Below, piece after piece: positions 1 through 7,136 of a DNA stretch of 11,528 nt. A program made the translations under genes and the position numbers. Every line of letters begins with the position of its first letter. The stretch's first letter is position 1. Origin of the DNA: Desulfovibrio sp. (GTDB taxonomy: Bacteria > Desulfobacterota > Desulfovibrionia > Desulfovibrionales > Desulfovibrionaceae); NCBI GenBank assembly GCA_031275955.1, contig JAISNZ010000005.1, positions 1 through 11,528 of the forward strand, read 5' to 3'. The notes under the pieces are model-generated. The model did no database searches. It was not told where the DNA came from and saw only the letters and a list, made by a program, of their open reading frames with translations.

Positions 1-591
1 GGCGGTTTTTTTTGCCTGGGGGTCCGCTTTGGCGGCCGCCGGGGTTTTGGCTCCGGCGGCGAGGGCGGCCCGGAGGGCTTTGGCCTCCCCGGCGGCCCGG
101 GATTGGGGATAGCGTCGCAGGAGGGCCTCGAGAACGGCGTCGGCTTCCTTGACGCGGCCCAGGATGACGCCCAGCAGACGGGCCTGGCGGTAGAGGCTGC
201 GGGGGGCGAGGGCGGATCGGGGGTATGTTCCGGCCAGGTCGGCATAGGCCGCGATGGCCTGGCGTCTGTCCGCGCCGCTGTGCGAGCGGTTGCTCAGCTC
301 CTCCCGCCCGCGGGCCGCGAGAAAGGCGGCCTGGACTTGCGTCTCGCCCTTGCTTGCGGCGGCGAGGGCCGCGCAGTCCGCAATGAGACGGAGCCAGTGT
401 TCGCGCAGAAGGCCGCGTTTGGCGTCCGCGTCGAGGGCCTCGAAACGCCTTTGCAGGGCTTGCAGGCTTTCCGTTTCCTTCGCGGTCTGGGCCGCCGTCT
501 TCACGGCGGCGGTGCGGGCGGGAGCGGACCAGGCCGGAAGGGTGGGAGCGGCCAGGAGGGCCAGGAGAGGGAGGACGAGGAAGATTCTCAT
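1..591 (-). CDS. Exported helical-repeat protein, probable N-terminal part of an N-acetylmuramoyl-L-alanine amidase (C-terminus beyond window)
   Basis: An open frame runs from an ATG at 591-589 to the left edge without a stop (197 codons), so the gene is cut at its 3' end. Residues 1-23 form a signal peptide (MRIF, then a Leu/Ala-rich core ending near AWSA), placing the protein in the periplasm. Residues about 40-165 are helical and TPR/YbgF-like: an RRFEALDADAKRGLLREHW segment, then AAYADLAGTYPRSALAPRSL and EALLRRYPQSRAAGEAKAL, each with the 'YP-S-A' turn typical of such repeats. The last 30 residues are an Ala/Lys/Pro-rich linker. I recall deltaproteobacterial cell-wall amidases as having this module, then a linker, then a zinc-dependent Amidase_3 domain; that domain would lie outside the window, so the function is inferred. 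A YbgF-like or other TPR periplasmic protein is the alternative. No good Shine-Dalgarno is visible. The gene is separated from bamA by an inverted-repeat element. Confidence 0.6.
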   Translation of the reverse strand, partial: MRIFLVLPLLALLAAPTLPAWSAPARTAAVKTAAQTAKETESLQALQRRFEALDADAKRGLLREHWLRLIADCAALAAASKGETQVQAAFLAARGREELSNRSHSGADRRQAIAAYADLAGTYPRSALAPRSLYRQARLLGVILGRVKEADAVLEALLRRYPQSRAAGEAKALRAALAAGAKTPAAAKADPQAKKTA

Positions 592-633
592 GATCCGGGA
601 TTCCGGAAAAGGCCGTAGTTTTCAGGAAAAGGC

Positions 634-652
634 CTAGGGAAATGCGGATTTA
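634..652 (+). repeat. Left terminal inverted repeat of the element
   Basis: The 19 bases ctagggaaatgcggattta pair with the reverse complement of 840-858, with a single mismatch at the C/G in the middle. It lies about 40 bp upstream of the start of the exported protein gene. Confidence 0.75.
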
Positions 653-780
653 TCGGGGCTTTGCCCCGAACCCCGCCGGGGGGCATATCGTTTCAGATGC
701 TGTCTGCCCGCGTTTTCGCGCGGGGCGGACGGCCCCGAACCCCCTCGTTTCGTATTCCATTGAAATACTTAACTGGGGGT

Positions 781-801
781 GCAGGGGCATCATGCCCCTG
801 C
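781..801. repeat. Perfect 21-nt palindrome inside the element
   Basis: gcaggggcatcatgcccctgc is self-complementary around its central C. In RNA it would give an 8-bp GC-rich stem with a 5-nt loop. There is no T-run after it on either strand, so it does not look like an intrinsic terminator. Confidence 0.7.
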
Positions 802-809
802 TGGGGGAG

Positions 810-834
810 TTTGAGGGGGCAAAGCCCCCTCAAA
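810..834. repeat. 11-bp hairpin just downstream of bamA
   Basis: The arms tttgagggggc and gccccctcaaa flank a 3-nt loop, about 20 nt past the bamA stop on the minus strand. In the direction of bamA transcription the stem is followed by C-rich sequence rather than T residues. It may therefore protect a 3' end or pause polymerase, but it lacks the uridine tract of a Rho-independent terminator. Confidence 0.6.
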
Positions 835-839
835 GGGAA

Positions 840-858
840 TAAATCGGCATTTCCCTAG
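840..858 (-). repeat. Right terminal inverted repeat, overlapping the bamA stop
   Basis: The sequence taaatcggcatttccctag is the inverted partner of 634-652. Positions 855-857 are the bamA TAG stop read on the minus strand, so the end of the repeat is part of the bamA reading frame. Confidence 0.75.
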
Positions 859-3554
859 AAAAACTGACCCATGGAGAACTCAAAGCGTCCGGAGTCTCTG
901 TCTCCTTTGCGGTTTTCGTCCAGGGGAAAGCCGTAGGCGAAGCGCAGGTCGCCCATGGGAGAGCGCCAGCGCAGTTCCAGGCCGACGGATTTTTTAATCT
1001 CGTCGCTGAAGGAGGAGTATTCCGCCGTATCCAGGTTGAAGCCGATGTCGAAGAAGGGCACAATGTTGAAGCCCAGTTCTTCGTTAAGGGAGTATATGTA
1101 TTCAAAGTTGGCGAAGGCCATGCGGTCGCCGCCGATGCGGTCGCCGGTATCCGGGTCGCGGGGGACGATGTCCCGGCTGTCGTAGCCCCGCACCGAGTCG
1201 ATGCCGCCCATCCAGAAGCGTTCAAAGACGGGGATTTCCTCGGAGCCGTTCTTGAAAATGGCCGCTCCCCTGGCCCGGAAGTGCAGGACGTGGGCCGGCC
1301 AGAGCTGGTAGTAGGTCTGGTGTTCCACGGAGGCGGAGAGGAAGTCGTCGTCCCCGGCCAGGATGCCGCCGCCGTACTCGAGGCCGATGCGGTCGATATG
1401 CCCGCTGGTGGGGCGCTCCCTGTTGGTGGTGTCGCGGGTGATGCGGCCCAGGAGGACGCTGGAATAGCGGATCCCGTCGGCGTATTTCTTGATGATGCTG
1501 GAGGCGTCGTCGTCCACGTCGTAGAGTTCATAGCGGTCGAAGCGGTAGCCCCAGCCCACGGCGGTATATTCCCCGATGGGGTAGGCGAAGCGCAGCACGC
1601 CTCCGGTGGTCCGCTTCATGTAGTCGACGTAGTCGTCGCGCCAGTGGTAGAGATCCAGGCCGACGGAGAGGTCGGTGTCGTTCCAGCGGGGATTGGTGAT
1701 ATTGAAGGTGTAGGCGTCGCGCCGGCCGGAGAAGGAAGCCTGGAAGGAGGCGCTGTAGCCCTTGCCCCAGAGGTTGCGCTCCATCAGGGTTCCGGAGACG
1801 CCGACCTTGGAAAAGGTGGAATAGCCGACGCCGGCCATGAGGGCGCCGGTGGGTTTTTCCTTGACGGTGATTTTGAGATCCACCTCGTCCTCGTTTCTGG
1901 TGGGCACCAGTTCTCCTTCGGCCACCTCGAAATAGCCGAGCTTGTTCAGGCGTTCGGTGCTGCGGCGCAGCTTGGAGCCGTCAAAGGGCTCTCCGTCGGA
2001 GAGGCGCATTTCGCGCAGAATGACGTTGTCGCGGGTTTTGCTGTTGCCTTCCACGACGACTCTGCGGATGAAGACCTTGTTGCGCTTCTGCACGGCGTAG
2101 ACCACGTCCACGACGGCTTCTTCCCCCGGCCGTTTGTGCGGGTTGGGGGAGATTTCGGCAAAGGCGTAGCCGAAGTCGGCGTAGAAATCGCCCAGGTTCT
2201 TGACGTCTTCCTGCATGACCGAGAGGTTGAAGTAGTCCCCCTCCGCGGCCCTGTCGTCCAGGTTTGTGACGGAGAAGAGGCGCTCTTCGGTGTCGATGAG
2301 ATCCCCGGACAGGCGGACCTCGCCCAGGGTGTAGCGCAGGCCCTCCTGAACGGGAAAGGAGATGACGATCCCGTCTTCCTCATACTGGATATCGGGGGCG
2401 GCCACGCTGATGTCCAGAAAGCCGTGATCCAGATAATAGGCGGAAATGGCCGCGGAATCGCGCTCGATGAGTTCCTCCTTGAGCACGCCCGAGCCGGTGA
2501 TCCAGGAAATGATGCCCCGCTCGGACAAAAGGAGCCTGTCCTTGACGTCGCCCTCGGAGAGCTGCTCCGCCCCGACGATGCGCACTTCCTTGATATAGAG
2601 GCGCTCGCCCTCGTCAATGGTCAGATACAGGGCCGTGGCGCTTCCGCCCTGGCGGGGTTCCAGCCGCTGGCTCACCCTGGCCAGATAATAGCCGTCCTTG
2701 CGGTACAGTTCGAGGATTTTGGAGATGTCCTCCGCCAGCATCCGCTCGTTGAGGATGGAGCCTGGCTTGTTGCCCATGGCCGCGAGGATGTCCTCCTCCT
2801 CGATCTCATCGTTGCCTTCCACGGTGACGGACTCCAGGCGGGGTTTTTCCGTGACCATATAGACGAGGTAGGGGCCGTCGTCGCGGTTTTCCACCTCCAC
2901 GGTCACATCGCTGAAATAGCCGAGGTTCCAGATGCGCTGCACTTCCTGATCAATGGCGGCGGAGTCGATGGGGTCGCCCTTGCGGGTATTGATGCGCAGG
3001 AGGACCACGTCCGGATCCAGGACCTTGGTTCCCCGCACCTCCACGCCGGCGATGCCTTCCCGGCGGGAGAACTGGCCGCTGAGGCGGGAGGCCACCTCTT
3101 CCACCGAGGGCAGGATGCGTCCGCCGGCGGCGGCCTGCTCCACGAAGAGGGGCCGGGTGGCCTGTTGCGCGTTGACGTTGACCACGCGGATATCCACGCT
3201 GACGGCGTCGCCGATCTGGCTGACGGCGCCGTACACGGCGTGGGTGGCCTTCGCGGCCGCGGCCAGGGAGCGGGCGGTTTCAATGTCCAGAGTGGAGACC
3301 TTGCGGGCAAGGAGGAGCTGTCTCATGGTTTCCGCGGGGACCACCTGCGTGCCTCTTGCGGCAAGGCGCTGGGTCAGGGCCTCGGTATAGGCGTCGGCCT
3401 GATTCTGGGCTTCGGGGCTGCCCGTGACCTGGAAGGGAAGAACCAGGATTCTCTCCCGCGGCTGGGGGGCGGGCGCCGCTTGCGCGGAAAAGGAGCCCGG
3501 CAGGAAAAGAAAGAGCAGCAGGGTCAGGGCGAGGCGTTCAGCGCGTATGCTCAT
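855..3554 (-). CDS. bamA: Outer-membrane beta-barrel assembly protein BamA with an extra N-terminal TolB/FlgO-like domain
   Basis: BamA is the core of the machine that folds beta-barrel proteins into the outer membrane. I place the start at the ATG 3554-3552 because GGAG lies 6 nt upstream (3564-3561) and a signal peptide follows at once (residues 1-27, ending AQAA); this gives 899 aa. Residues about 34-160 form an alpha/beta domain with ILVLPF and AVYGAVSQIGDAVSVDIRVV, like TolB-N/FlgO/CsgG modules and absent from E. coli BamA (about 810 aa). Five POTRA repeats follow at about 167-238, 239-317, 318-406, 407-491 and 492-568, with the typical 'V.VEGN' and 'GYF' motifs. The barrel occupies about 571-899. 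It contains the conserved VRGY of loop 6 (788-791) and ends in FSMGQFF, the C-terminal aromatic needed for barrel recognition. The start overlaps the lolD end by 17 nt, implying coupled translation. The stop codon lies within the right inverted repeat of the 634-858 element. Confidence 0.96.
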   Translation of the reverse strand: MSIRAERLALTLLLFLFLPGSFSAQAAPAPQPRERILVLPFQVTGSPEAQNQADAYTEALTQRLAARGTQVVPAETMRQLLLARKVSTLDIETARSLAAAAKATHAVYGAVSQIGDAVSVDIRVVNVNAQQATRPLFVEQAAAGGRILPSVEEVASRLSGQFSRREGIAGVEVRGTKVLDPDVVLLRINTRKGDPIDSAAIDQEVQRIWNLGYFSDVTVEVENRDDGPYLVYMVTEKPRLESVTVEGNDEIEEEDILAAMGNKPGSILNERMLAEDISKILELYRKDGYYLARVSQRLEPRQGGSATALYLTIDEGERLYIKEVRIVGAEQLSEGDVKDRLLLSERGIISWITGSGVLKEELIERDSAAISAYYLDHGFLDISVAAPDIQYEEDGIVISFPVQEGLRYTLGEVRLSGDLIDTEERLFSVTNLDDRAAEGDYFNLSVMQEDVKNLGDFYADFGYAFAEISPNPHKRPGEEAVVDVVYAVQKRNKVFIRRVVVEGNSKTRDNVILREMRLSDGEPFDGSKLRRSTERLNKLGYFEVAEGELVPTRNEDEVDLKITVKEKPTGALMAGVGYSTFSKVGVSGTLMERNLWGKGYSASFQASFSGRRDAYTFNITNPRWNDTDLSVGLDLYHWRDDYVDYMKRTTGGVLRFAYPIGEYTAVGWGYRFDRYELYDVDDDASSIIKKYADGIRYSSVLLGRITRDTTNRERPTSGHIDRIGLEYGGGILAGDDDFLSASVEHQTYYQLWPAHVLHFRARGAAIFKNGSEEIPVFERFWMGGIDSVRGYDSRDIVPRDPDTGDRIGGDRMAFANFEYIYSLNEELGFNIVPFFDIGFNLDTAEYSSFSDEIKKSVGLELRWRSPMGDLRFAYGFPLDENRKGDRDSGRFEFSMGQFF

Positions 3555-4248
3555 AGAGATCTCCGGACTTAAGTTCAAAACATCTGTCCATGCGGGCCGC
3601 TATTTCCAGGTTATGGGTGACCACAATCATGGCCATGGCTTCTTTGGCGTTCAGTTCCAGCAGGAGATCCGCCACCTGCCGGCCGTTGCCCTCGTCCAGG
3701 TTGCCGGTGGGCTCATCGGCCAGGAGTACCCGGGGGGAACGGAGGAGAGCCCGGGCAATGGCCGCCCGCTGGCGTTCTCCGCCGGAGAGCAGGGTCACGT
3801 TGTACCCGCTTCTGTCGCGCAGCCCGACCCTGTCCAGGAGGCCGGAGGCCATGTCCAGAGCCCTTTTCCGCGGCAGGCCCGCGATGATGGCGGGCATGGC
3901 CACATTTTCCAGGGTGCTGAATTCCGGCAGAAGATGGTGAAACTGGAAGACAAAGCCGATATCGTTGTTGCGCAGAAGGGCCTTTTCTTCCGGGGACATG
4001 GCCCCTGTATCCCGGCCGTCGAAAAACAGGCGTCCCCAGGAAGGAGTAGCAAGAGTTCCGAGCAGATGCAAGAGAGAAGACTTGCCCGAACCCGAGGCCC
4101 CGACCACCGCGAGGGTCTCTCCCCGCGGGATTTCCAGGGAAATGTCCCGCAGGACGGTAATTTTTTCTCCGGGTCCGTCATAGGCCTTGCCCACGCCTTC
4201 CAGGCGGTACAGGGGCGCCGCCGGGGCGGCCGGGAGGATGTCCGTCAT
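3538..4248 (-). CDS. lolD: Lipoprotein-releasing ABC transporter ATP-binding protein LolD
   Basis: This is the cytoplasmic ATPase that powers extraction of lipoproteins from the inner membrane together with the LolC/E-type permease. The protein has 236 aa, close to the 230 or so usual for LolD. Every ABC landmark is intact: Walker A GASGSGKS (50-57), Q-loop FQF (101-103), signature LSGGERQR (154-161), Walker B VLLADEPTGNLD (174-185) and the H-loop histidine in VVTHN (212). FVFQFHHLLPEFSTLENVAMP is typical of the LolD/MacB group. The start is the ATG 4248-4246, preceded by GAGG at 5 nt spacing and overlapping the permease stop as ATGA. The longer frame to 4320 would run through the permease's conserved C-terminus and is unlikely. 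The 3' end overlaps bamA. MacB- or FtsE-like ATPases are the alternatives, but the adjacent permease argues for Lol. Confidence 0.95.
   Translation of the reverse strand: MTDILPAAPAAPLYRLEGVGKAYDGPGEKITVLRDISLEIPRGETLAVVGASGSGKSSLLHLLGTLATPSWGRLFFDGRDTGAMSPEEKALLRNNDIGFVFQFHHLLPEFSTLENVAMPAIIAGLPRKRALDMASGLLDRVGLRDRSGYNVTLLSGGERQRAAIARALLRSPRVLLADEPTGNLDEGNGRQVADLLLELNAKEAMAMIVVTHNLEIAARMDRCFELKSGDLYEHTR
3561..3564 (-). promoter_or_regulatory. Shine-Dalgarno that fixes the bamA start
   Basis: GGAG sits 6 nt before the ATG at 3554, inside the last lolD codons. It favours this ATG over the in-frame TTG at 3578, which would add eight residues in front of the signal peptide and has no such site. 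Confidence 0.7.
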
Positions 4249-4257
4249 TCCTGCCTC
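4245..4257 (-). promoter_or_regulatory. ATGA stop/start overlap with Shine-Dalgarno linking the permease and lolD
   Basis: The permease stop TGA (4247-4245) and the lolD ATG (4248-4246) share two bases. GAGG at 4257-4254 lies 5 nt before the ATG, inside the permease's last codons. This arrangement is typical of translational coupling that keeps the permease and its ATPase in proportion. Confidence 0.7.
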
Positions 4258-5471
4258 AGGGCGTCCACGGGTTCCAGACGGGAGGCCTGGCGGGCGGGGT
4301 ACAGGGTGGCGAGAAAGCACAGGAGCAGGGCGCAGAGAACGGTCAGGACGATATCCGAGGTATGCAGAAGCACGGGCATATAGTCAAGGGAATAGACCCC
4401 CGGAGGCAGCTCGATGATCTTGTATTCGCTCAGGAGCAGGCTGGCGCCGACGCCTAGGACCGTGCCCAGGGCCGTGCCCGCGAGGCCGATGATCATGCCC
4501 TGAAGGATGAAGAGCCGCCGGACGGCCCGCCGGGTCGCGCCCATGGACATGAGCACGGCGATGTCGCGGGTCTTTTCCATGACCAGCATGACCAGGGCGG
4601 TGACGATGGAAAAGGAGCCGATGAGCACCACCAGGGCGAGGATGATGGCCATGGCGGCCTTTTCCAGGCTCAGGGCGGCAAAGAGGTTGGAGTTCATGGT
4701 GGTCCAGGTTTTGGCGTAAAAACGTTCCGGGCCGATGCGGGAGACGACCTGCGCCGCTACGGCGTCCGCGGCGTAGACGTCCCGGACGGCCAGTTCCAGC
4801 CCCGTGATCCGGCCGGCGGGCCAGCCCAGGGTTTCCCTGGCCGCCTTCAGGCCGACGAAGACCAGGGAGGAATCATACTGGTACAGGCCGGTGGAAAAGA
4901 TGCCCGCCACCCGGAAATTTCTCAGCCGCGGGGAGAATCCGGTGGAAGACTGCTGCCCCGAGGGAGCCAGCAGGGTAACCCGGCTGCCCTCGTAAAGGCT
5001 AAGGTACGCGGCCAGATCCTTGCCCACGAGGATGCCGGGCGGCCCTTCTCCCGGCCCGAGGTCCTTAAGGGAGTCTTCGCTCAGGCTTTGCAGCGCCCCC
5101 AGCACCGGCGGGGCGGTGGCCGGATCAATGCCTCTCAGGACAACGCCTTTGACTCCGGCGGGGGAGGAGAGCATCAGCTCGGAATAGATGAAGGGCGTCG
5201 CCCCGGCCACGCCGGGGGTCGCGGCAATGGCGGCGCGCAGCGTCTCGTCCTCGAACAGGGGGGTGACGCTGAATAGGATGGCGTGGGCGGTCGCGCCGAT
5301 GATCTTGTCGCGCAGATCCGTGGTGAACCCGTTCATGACCCCCATGACGATGATCAGGGAACCCACGCCCAGGGCCACCCCGGCCACGGAGAGCCAGGAG
5401 ATGACGGAAATGAAGGCTTGTCCCTTGCGGGCCAGAAGGTAGCGCAGGGCGACGAAGGACTCAAAGGACAT
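4245..5471 (-). CDS. lolC: Lipoprotein-releasing system permease, LolC/LolE family
   Basis: This inner-membrane permease hands outer-membrane lipoproteins to the periplasmic carrier, driven by LolD encoded next to it. At 408 aa it matches the family (about 400). The start MSFESFVALRYLLARK is the classic LolC/E N-terminus. One membrane helix lies at about 19-46, a periplasmic domain at about 50-265, and three helices at about 272-300, 320-348 and 370-394. The end ATLYPARQASRLEPVDALR is the conserved FtsX/LolCE tail. EKTRDIAVLMSMGATRRAVRRLFILQG is the cytoplasmic loop that contacts the ATPase (seen at about 300-325). Only one permease gene is present, so the transporter may be a homodimer of a LolF-like protein; whether to call it lolC or lolE is arbitrary. 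The stop overlaps the lolD start (ATGA). A 69-bp gap separates it from lysS upstream. The Shine-Dalgarno is weak. Confidence 0.93.
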   Translation of the reverse strand: MSFESFVALRYLLARKGQAFISVISWLSVAGVALGVGSLIIVMGVMNGFTTDLRDKIIGATAHAILFSVTPLFEDETLRAAIAATPGVAGATPFIYSELMLSSPAGVKGVVLRGIDPATAPPVLGALQSLSEDSLKDLGPGEGPPGILVGKDLAAYLSLYEGSRVTLLAPSGQQSSTGFSPRLRNFRVAGIFSTGLYQYDSSLVFVGLKAARETLGWPAGRITGLELAVRDVYAADAVAAQVVSRIGPERFYAKTWTTMNSNLFAALSLEKAAMAIILALVVLIGSFSIVTALVMLVMEKTRDIAVLMSMGATRRAVRRLFILQGMIIGLAGTALGTVLGVGASLLLSEYKIIELPPGVYSLDYMPVLLHTSDIVLTVLCALLLCFLATLYPARQASRLEPVDALRQE

Positions 5472-5540
5472 GGGCAGGGGCCCGCCGGGGGAAGAGGGGA
5501 AAAGGGGCGGTCCGGCCCGGCGGGAGGGCGGGCGGCACGT

Positions 5541-7136
5541 TCAGGACTCCGGCTTGAGGAGGGGAAAGAAGATGACTTCCCGGATGGAAGGGGCGTCGGT
5601 CAGGAGCATGACCAGACGGTCAATGCCCACGCCCTGGCCGGCCGCCGGGGGCATGCCGTATTCCAGCGCCCGCAGGTAATCCTCATCCATGGGGTGGGCC
5701 TCCTCGTCGCCGGCCTCTTTCTCCGCCACCTGCTCCTCGAAGCGCCGGCGCTGATCCGCGGGGTCGTTGAGTTCGGAGAAGGCGTTGGCCATCTCCCGCC
5801 CGGCGATGAACAGCTCGAAGCGGTCCGTGAGGCGGGGGTCCTCCTGGCTGCGCCGGGAGAGGGGGGAGATGTCCGTGGGGTAATGATGGATGAAATGGGG
5901 CTGGAGGAGCCTGGGCTCCACGTCCAGGTCGAAGAGTTTCGCCTGGAGCTTGCCCAGTTTCTCCCCCGCGATGATTTTTTCCCCTCTCTGGCGGATGTAG
6001 GCCTGGAGGGCGCCGGCGTCCCCGTAAAGGTCCGGGCCGTGCCCGCCGATGCGCTCCAGGGACTCGTGAAAGGACATCCGCGTCCAGGTCCCCGGCGTCA
6101 GGTCGATGCTCAGGCCCTGGTAGCCGATGACAGGGCCGCCGCAGACCGCCTCCGCGACGTGGGCGAAGAGGCGCTCGGTAAAATCCATGAGGTCCGTGTA
6201 GGTGGCGTAGGCCCAGTAGAATTCGCACATGGTGAATTCCGGGTTGTGCTGGGTGGAGATGCCTTCGTTGCGGAAACTGCGGTTGATTTCAAAGACCTTT
6301 TCAAAACCGCCCACCAGGAGGCGCTTGAGATAGAGTTCCGGGGCGATGCGCAGGTAGAGCTGCAGCCCCAGGGCGTTGTGGTGGGTGGTAAAGGGCTTGG
6401 CCGTGGCGCCTCCGGGGAGGGGCTGGAGCATGGGGGTTTCCACCTCCAGAAAGCCTTCTCTTTCCATGAAGGCGCGGAATTCGCGCACAATCCGGATGCG
6501 CCGGAGGAAGATCTCCCGGGTGCGCGGGGTGACCAGAAGGTCCACATAGCGCTGGCGGTAGCGGATCTCCACGTCCTTGAGGCCGTGGTACTTTTCCGGC
6601 ATGGGCCGGATGGATTTTGTCAGGAGGATCAAAGAGGAGCAGCGCAGGGTCAGCTCGTCGGTGCGGGTGCGGAAAAGAGTGCCGCGGATGCCCACCAGGT
6701 CGCCTGTTTCGAGTTTTTTGAACAGGGCGTAAGCCTCTTCGCCCAGGATCTCCCGGGCGGCATGGCACTGGATGCGGCCCGTGGCGTCCAGGAGGTGAAA
6801 AAAGGCCGCCTTGCCGAAGGATCGCAGGGAAACGATGCGCCCGGCCAGACGGAAGGGACCGGCCTGCTCCAGAACCTCTCCGTCCCGGACCTCGCCGTAG
6901 GCGGCAAGGAGATCCGCGGCATTGTGCTCCTTGACAAAGCCGTTGGCAAAGACGCTCAGGCCGGAGTCCAGAATCTCGCAGGCCTTGCCCACCCTGTTTT
7001 TGATCACCTCGTTCAGCTCGCCCCTGGCGGCCAGGGCTTCCAGGGTGGGGGCGAATCCGGCGGCATGGGGGGAGGCGCTCCCGATTTTTACGGAGGATCT
7101 GCGGGGCCCGCCCTGGGGGGGATTGGGGACATTCAA
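5541..7136 (-). CDS. lysS: Lysyl-tRNA synthetase, class II (start uncertain)
   Basis: The enzyme charges tRNA-Lys with lysine in the cytoplasm. Numbering from the TTG at 7136 gives 531 aa. An anticodon-binding OB fold lies at about 95-175 (LAGRIVSLRSFGKAAFFHLLD) and the class II core at about 190-531. Motif 1 is GFLEVETPMLQPLPGGATAKPF (about 228-249), motif 2 is FEINRSFRNEGISTQHNPEFTMCEFYWAY (about 282-310), and motif 3 is GIDRLVMLLTDAPSIREVIFFPLL near the C-terminus. The family is usually about 500 aa, and the conserved part here begins near LEALAARGELNEVIKNR (residue 32). The frame has no ATG between the upstream gene and that point. Candidates are TTG 7136 (chosen), GTG 7226, GTG 7247 or a CTG at the conserved N-terminus. 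An ATG at 7066 lies one base out of frame (see finding). The function is certain; the first 30 or so residues are not. Confidence 0.9.
   Translation of the reverse strand: MNVPNPPQGGPRRSSVKIGSASPHAAGFAPTLEALAARGELNEVIKNRVGKACEILDSGLSVFANGFVKEHNAADLLAAYGEVRDGEVLEQAGPFRLAGRIVSLRSFGKAAFFHLLDATGRIQCHAAREILGEEAYALFKKLETGDLVGIRGTLFRTRTDELTLRCSSLILLTKSIRPMPEKYHGLKDVEIRYRQRYVDLLVTPRTREIFLRRIRIVREFRAFMEREGFLEVETPMLQPLPGGATAKPFTTHHNALGLQLYLRIAPELYLKRLLVGGFEKVFEINRSFRNEGISTQHNPEFTMCEFYWAYATYTDLMDFTERLFAHVAEAVCGGPVIGYQGLSIDLTPGTWTRMSFHESLERIGGHGPDLYGDAGALQAYIRQRGEKIIAGEKLGKLQAKLFDLDVEPRLLQPHFIHHYPTDISPLSRRSQEDPRLTDRFELFIAGREMANAFSELNDPADQRRRFEEQVAEKEAGDEEAHPMDEDYLRALEYGMPPAAGQGVGIDRLVMLLTDAPSIREVIFFPLLKPES

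Larger units (their letters stand above)
634..858. repeat. Intergenic palindrome-rich element with 19-bp terminal inverted repeats (MITE/REP-like)
   Basis: The two ends are an almost perfect inverted pair: ctagggaaatgcggattta at 634-652, and at 840-858 the reverse complement of ctagggaaatgccgattta, giving 18 of 19 matches. Between them lie four G/C palindromes: cggggc-ttt-gccccg (654-668), an imperfect stem at 702-712/719-730, gcaggggcatcatgcccctgc (781-801, perfect) and an 11-bp stem with an AAA loop (810-834). No credible reading frame is present. Both extremities carry the palindrome CTAG (634-637 and 855-858), which is either the repeat terminus or a 4-bp target duplication. The right end overlaps the last codons of bamA and provides its TAG. 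The organisation is that of a small non-autonomous mobile element or a dispersed structured repeat; only copies elsewhere in the genome would prove mobility. Confidence 0.7.

Noticed and set aside
642..858. Short plus-strand open frames (66 and 65 codons) inside the inverted-repeat element
   Set aside because: They run through the palindromes, lack ribosome-binding sites and resemble no protein; they are by-products of structured noncoding DNA.
1281..3572. 763-codon open frame on the plus strand opposite bamA
   Set aside because: It is antisense to a clear full-length BamA, shows no recognisable domain and has a biased Gly/Ala/Val/His composition. Long antisense frames are expected in GC-rich genes with strong third-position bias.
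3555..3578. TTG start at 3578 for bamA
   Set aside because: It would add eight residues before the signal peptide and has no ribosome-binding site; ATG 3554 has GGAG at ideal spacing.
4249..4320. Longer lolD start at 4320
   Set aside because: The extra 24 residues are Pro/Arg-rich and overlap the conserved permease C-terminus, while ATG 4248 has a ribosome-binding site and an ATGA overlap.
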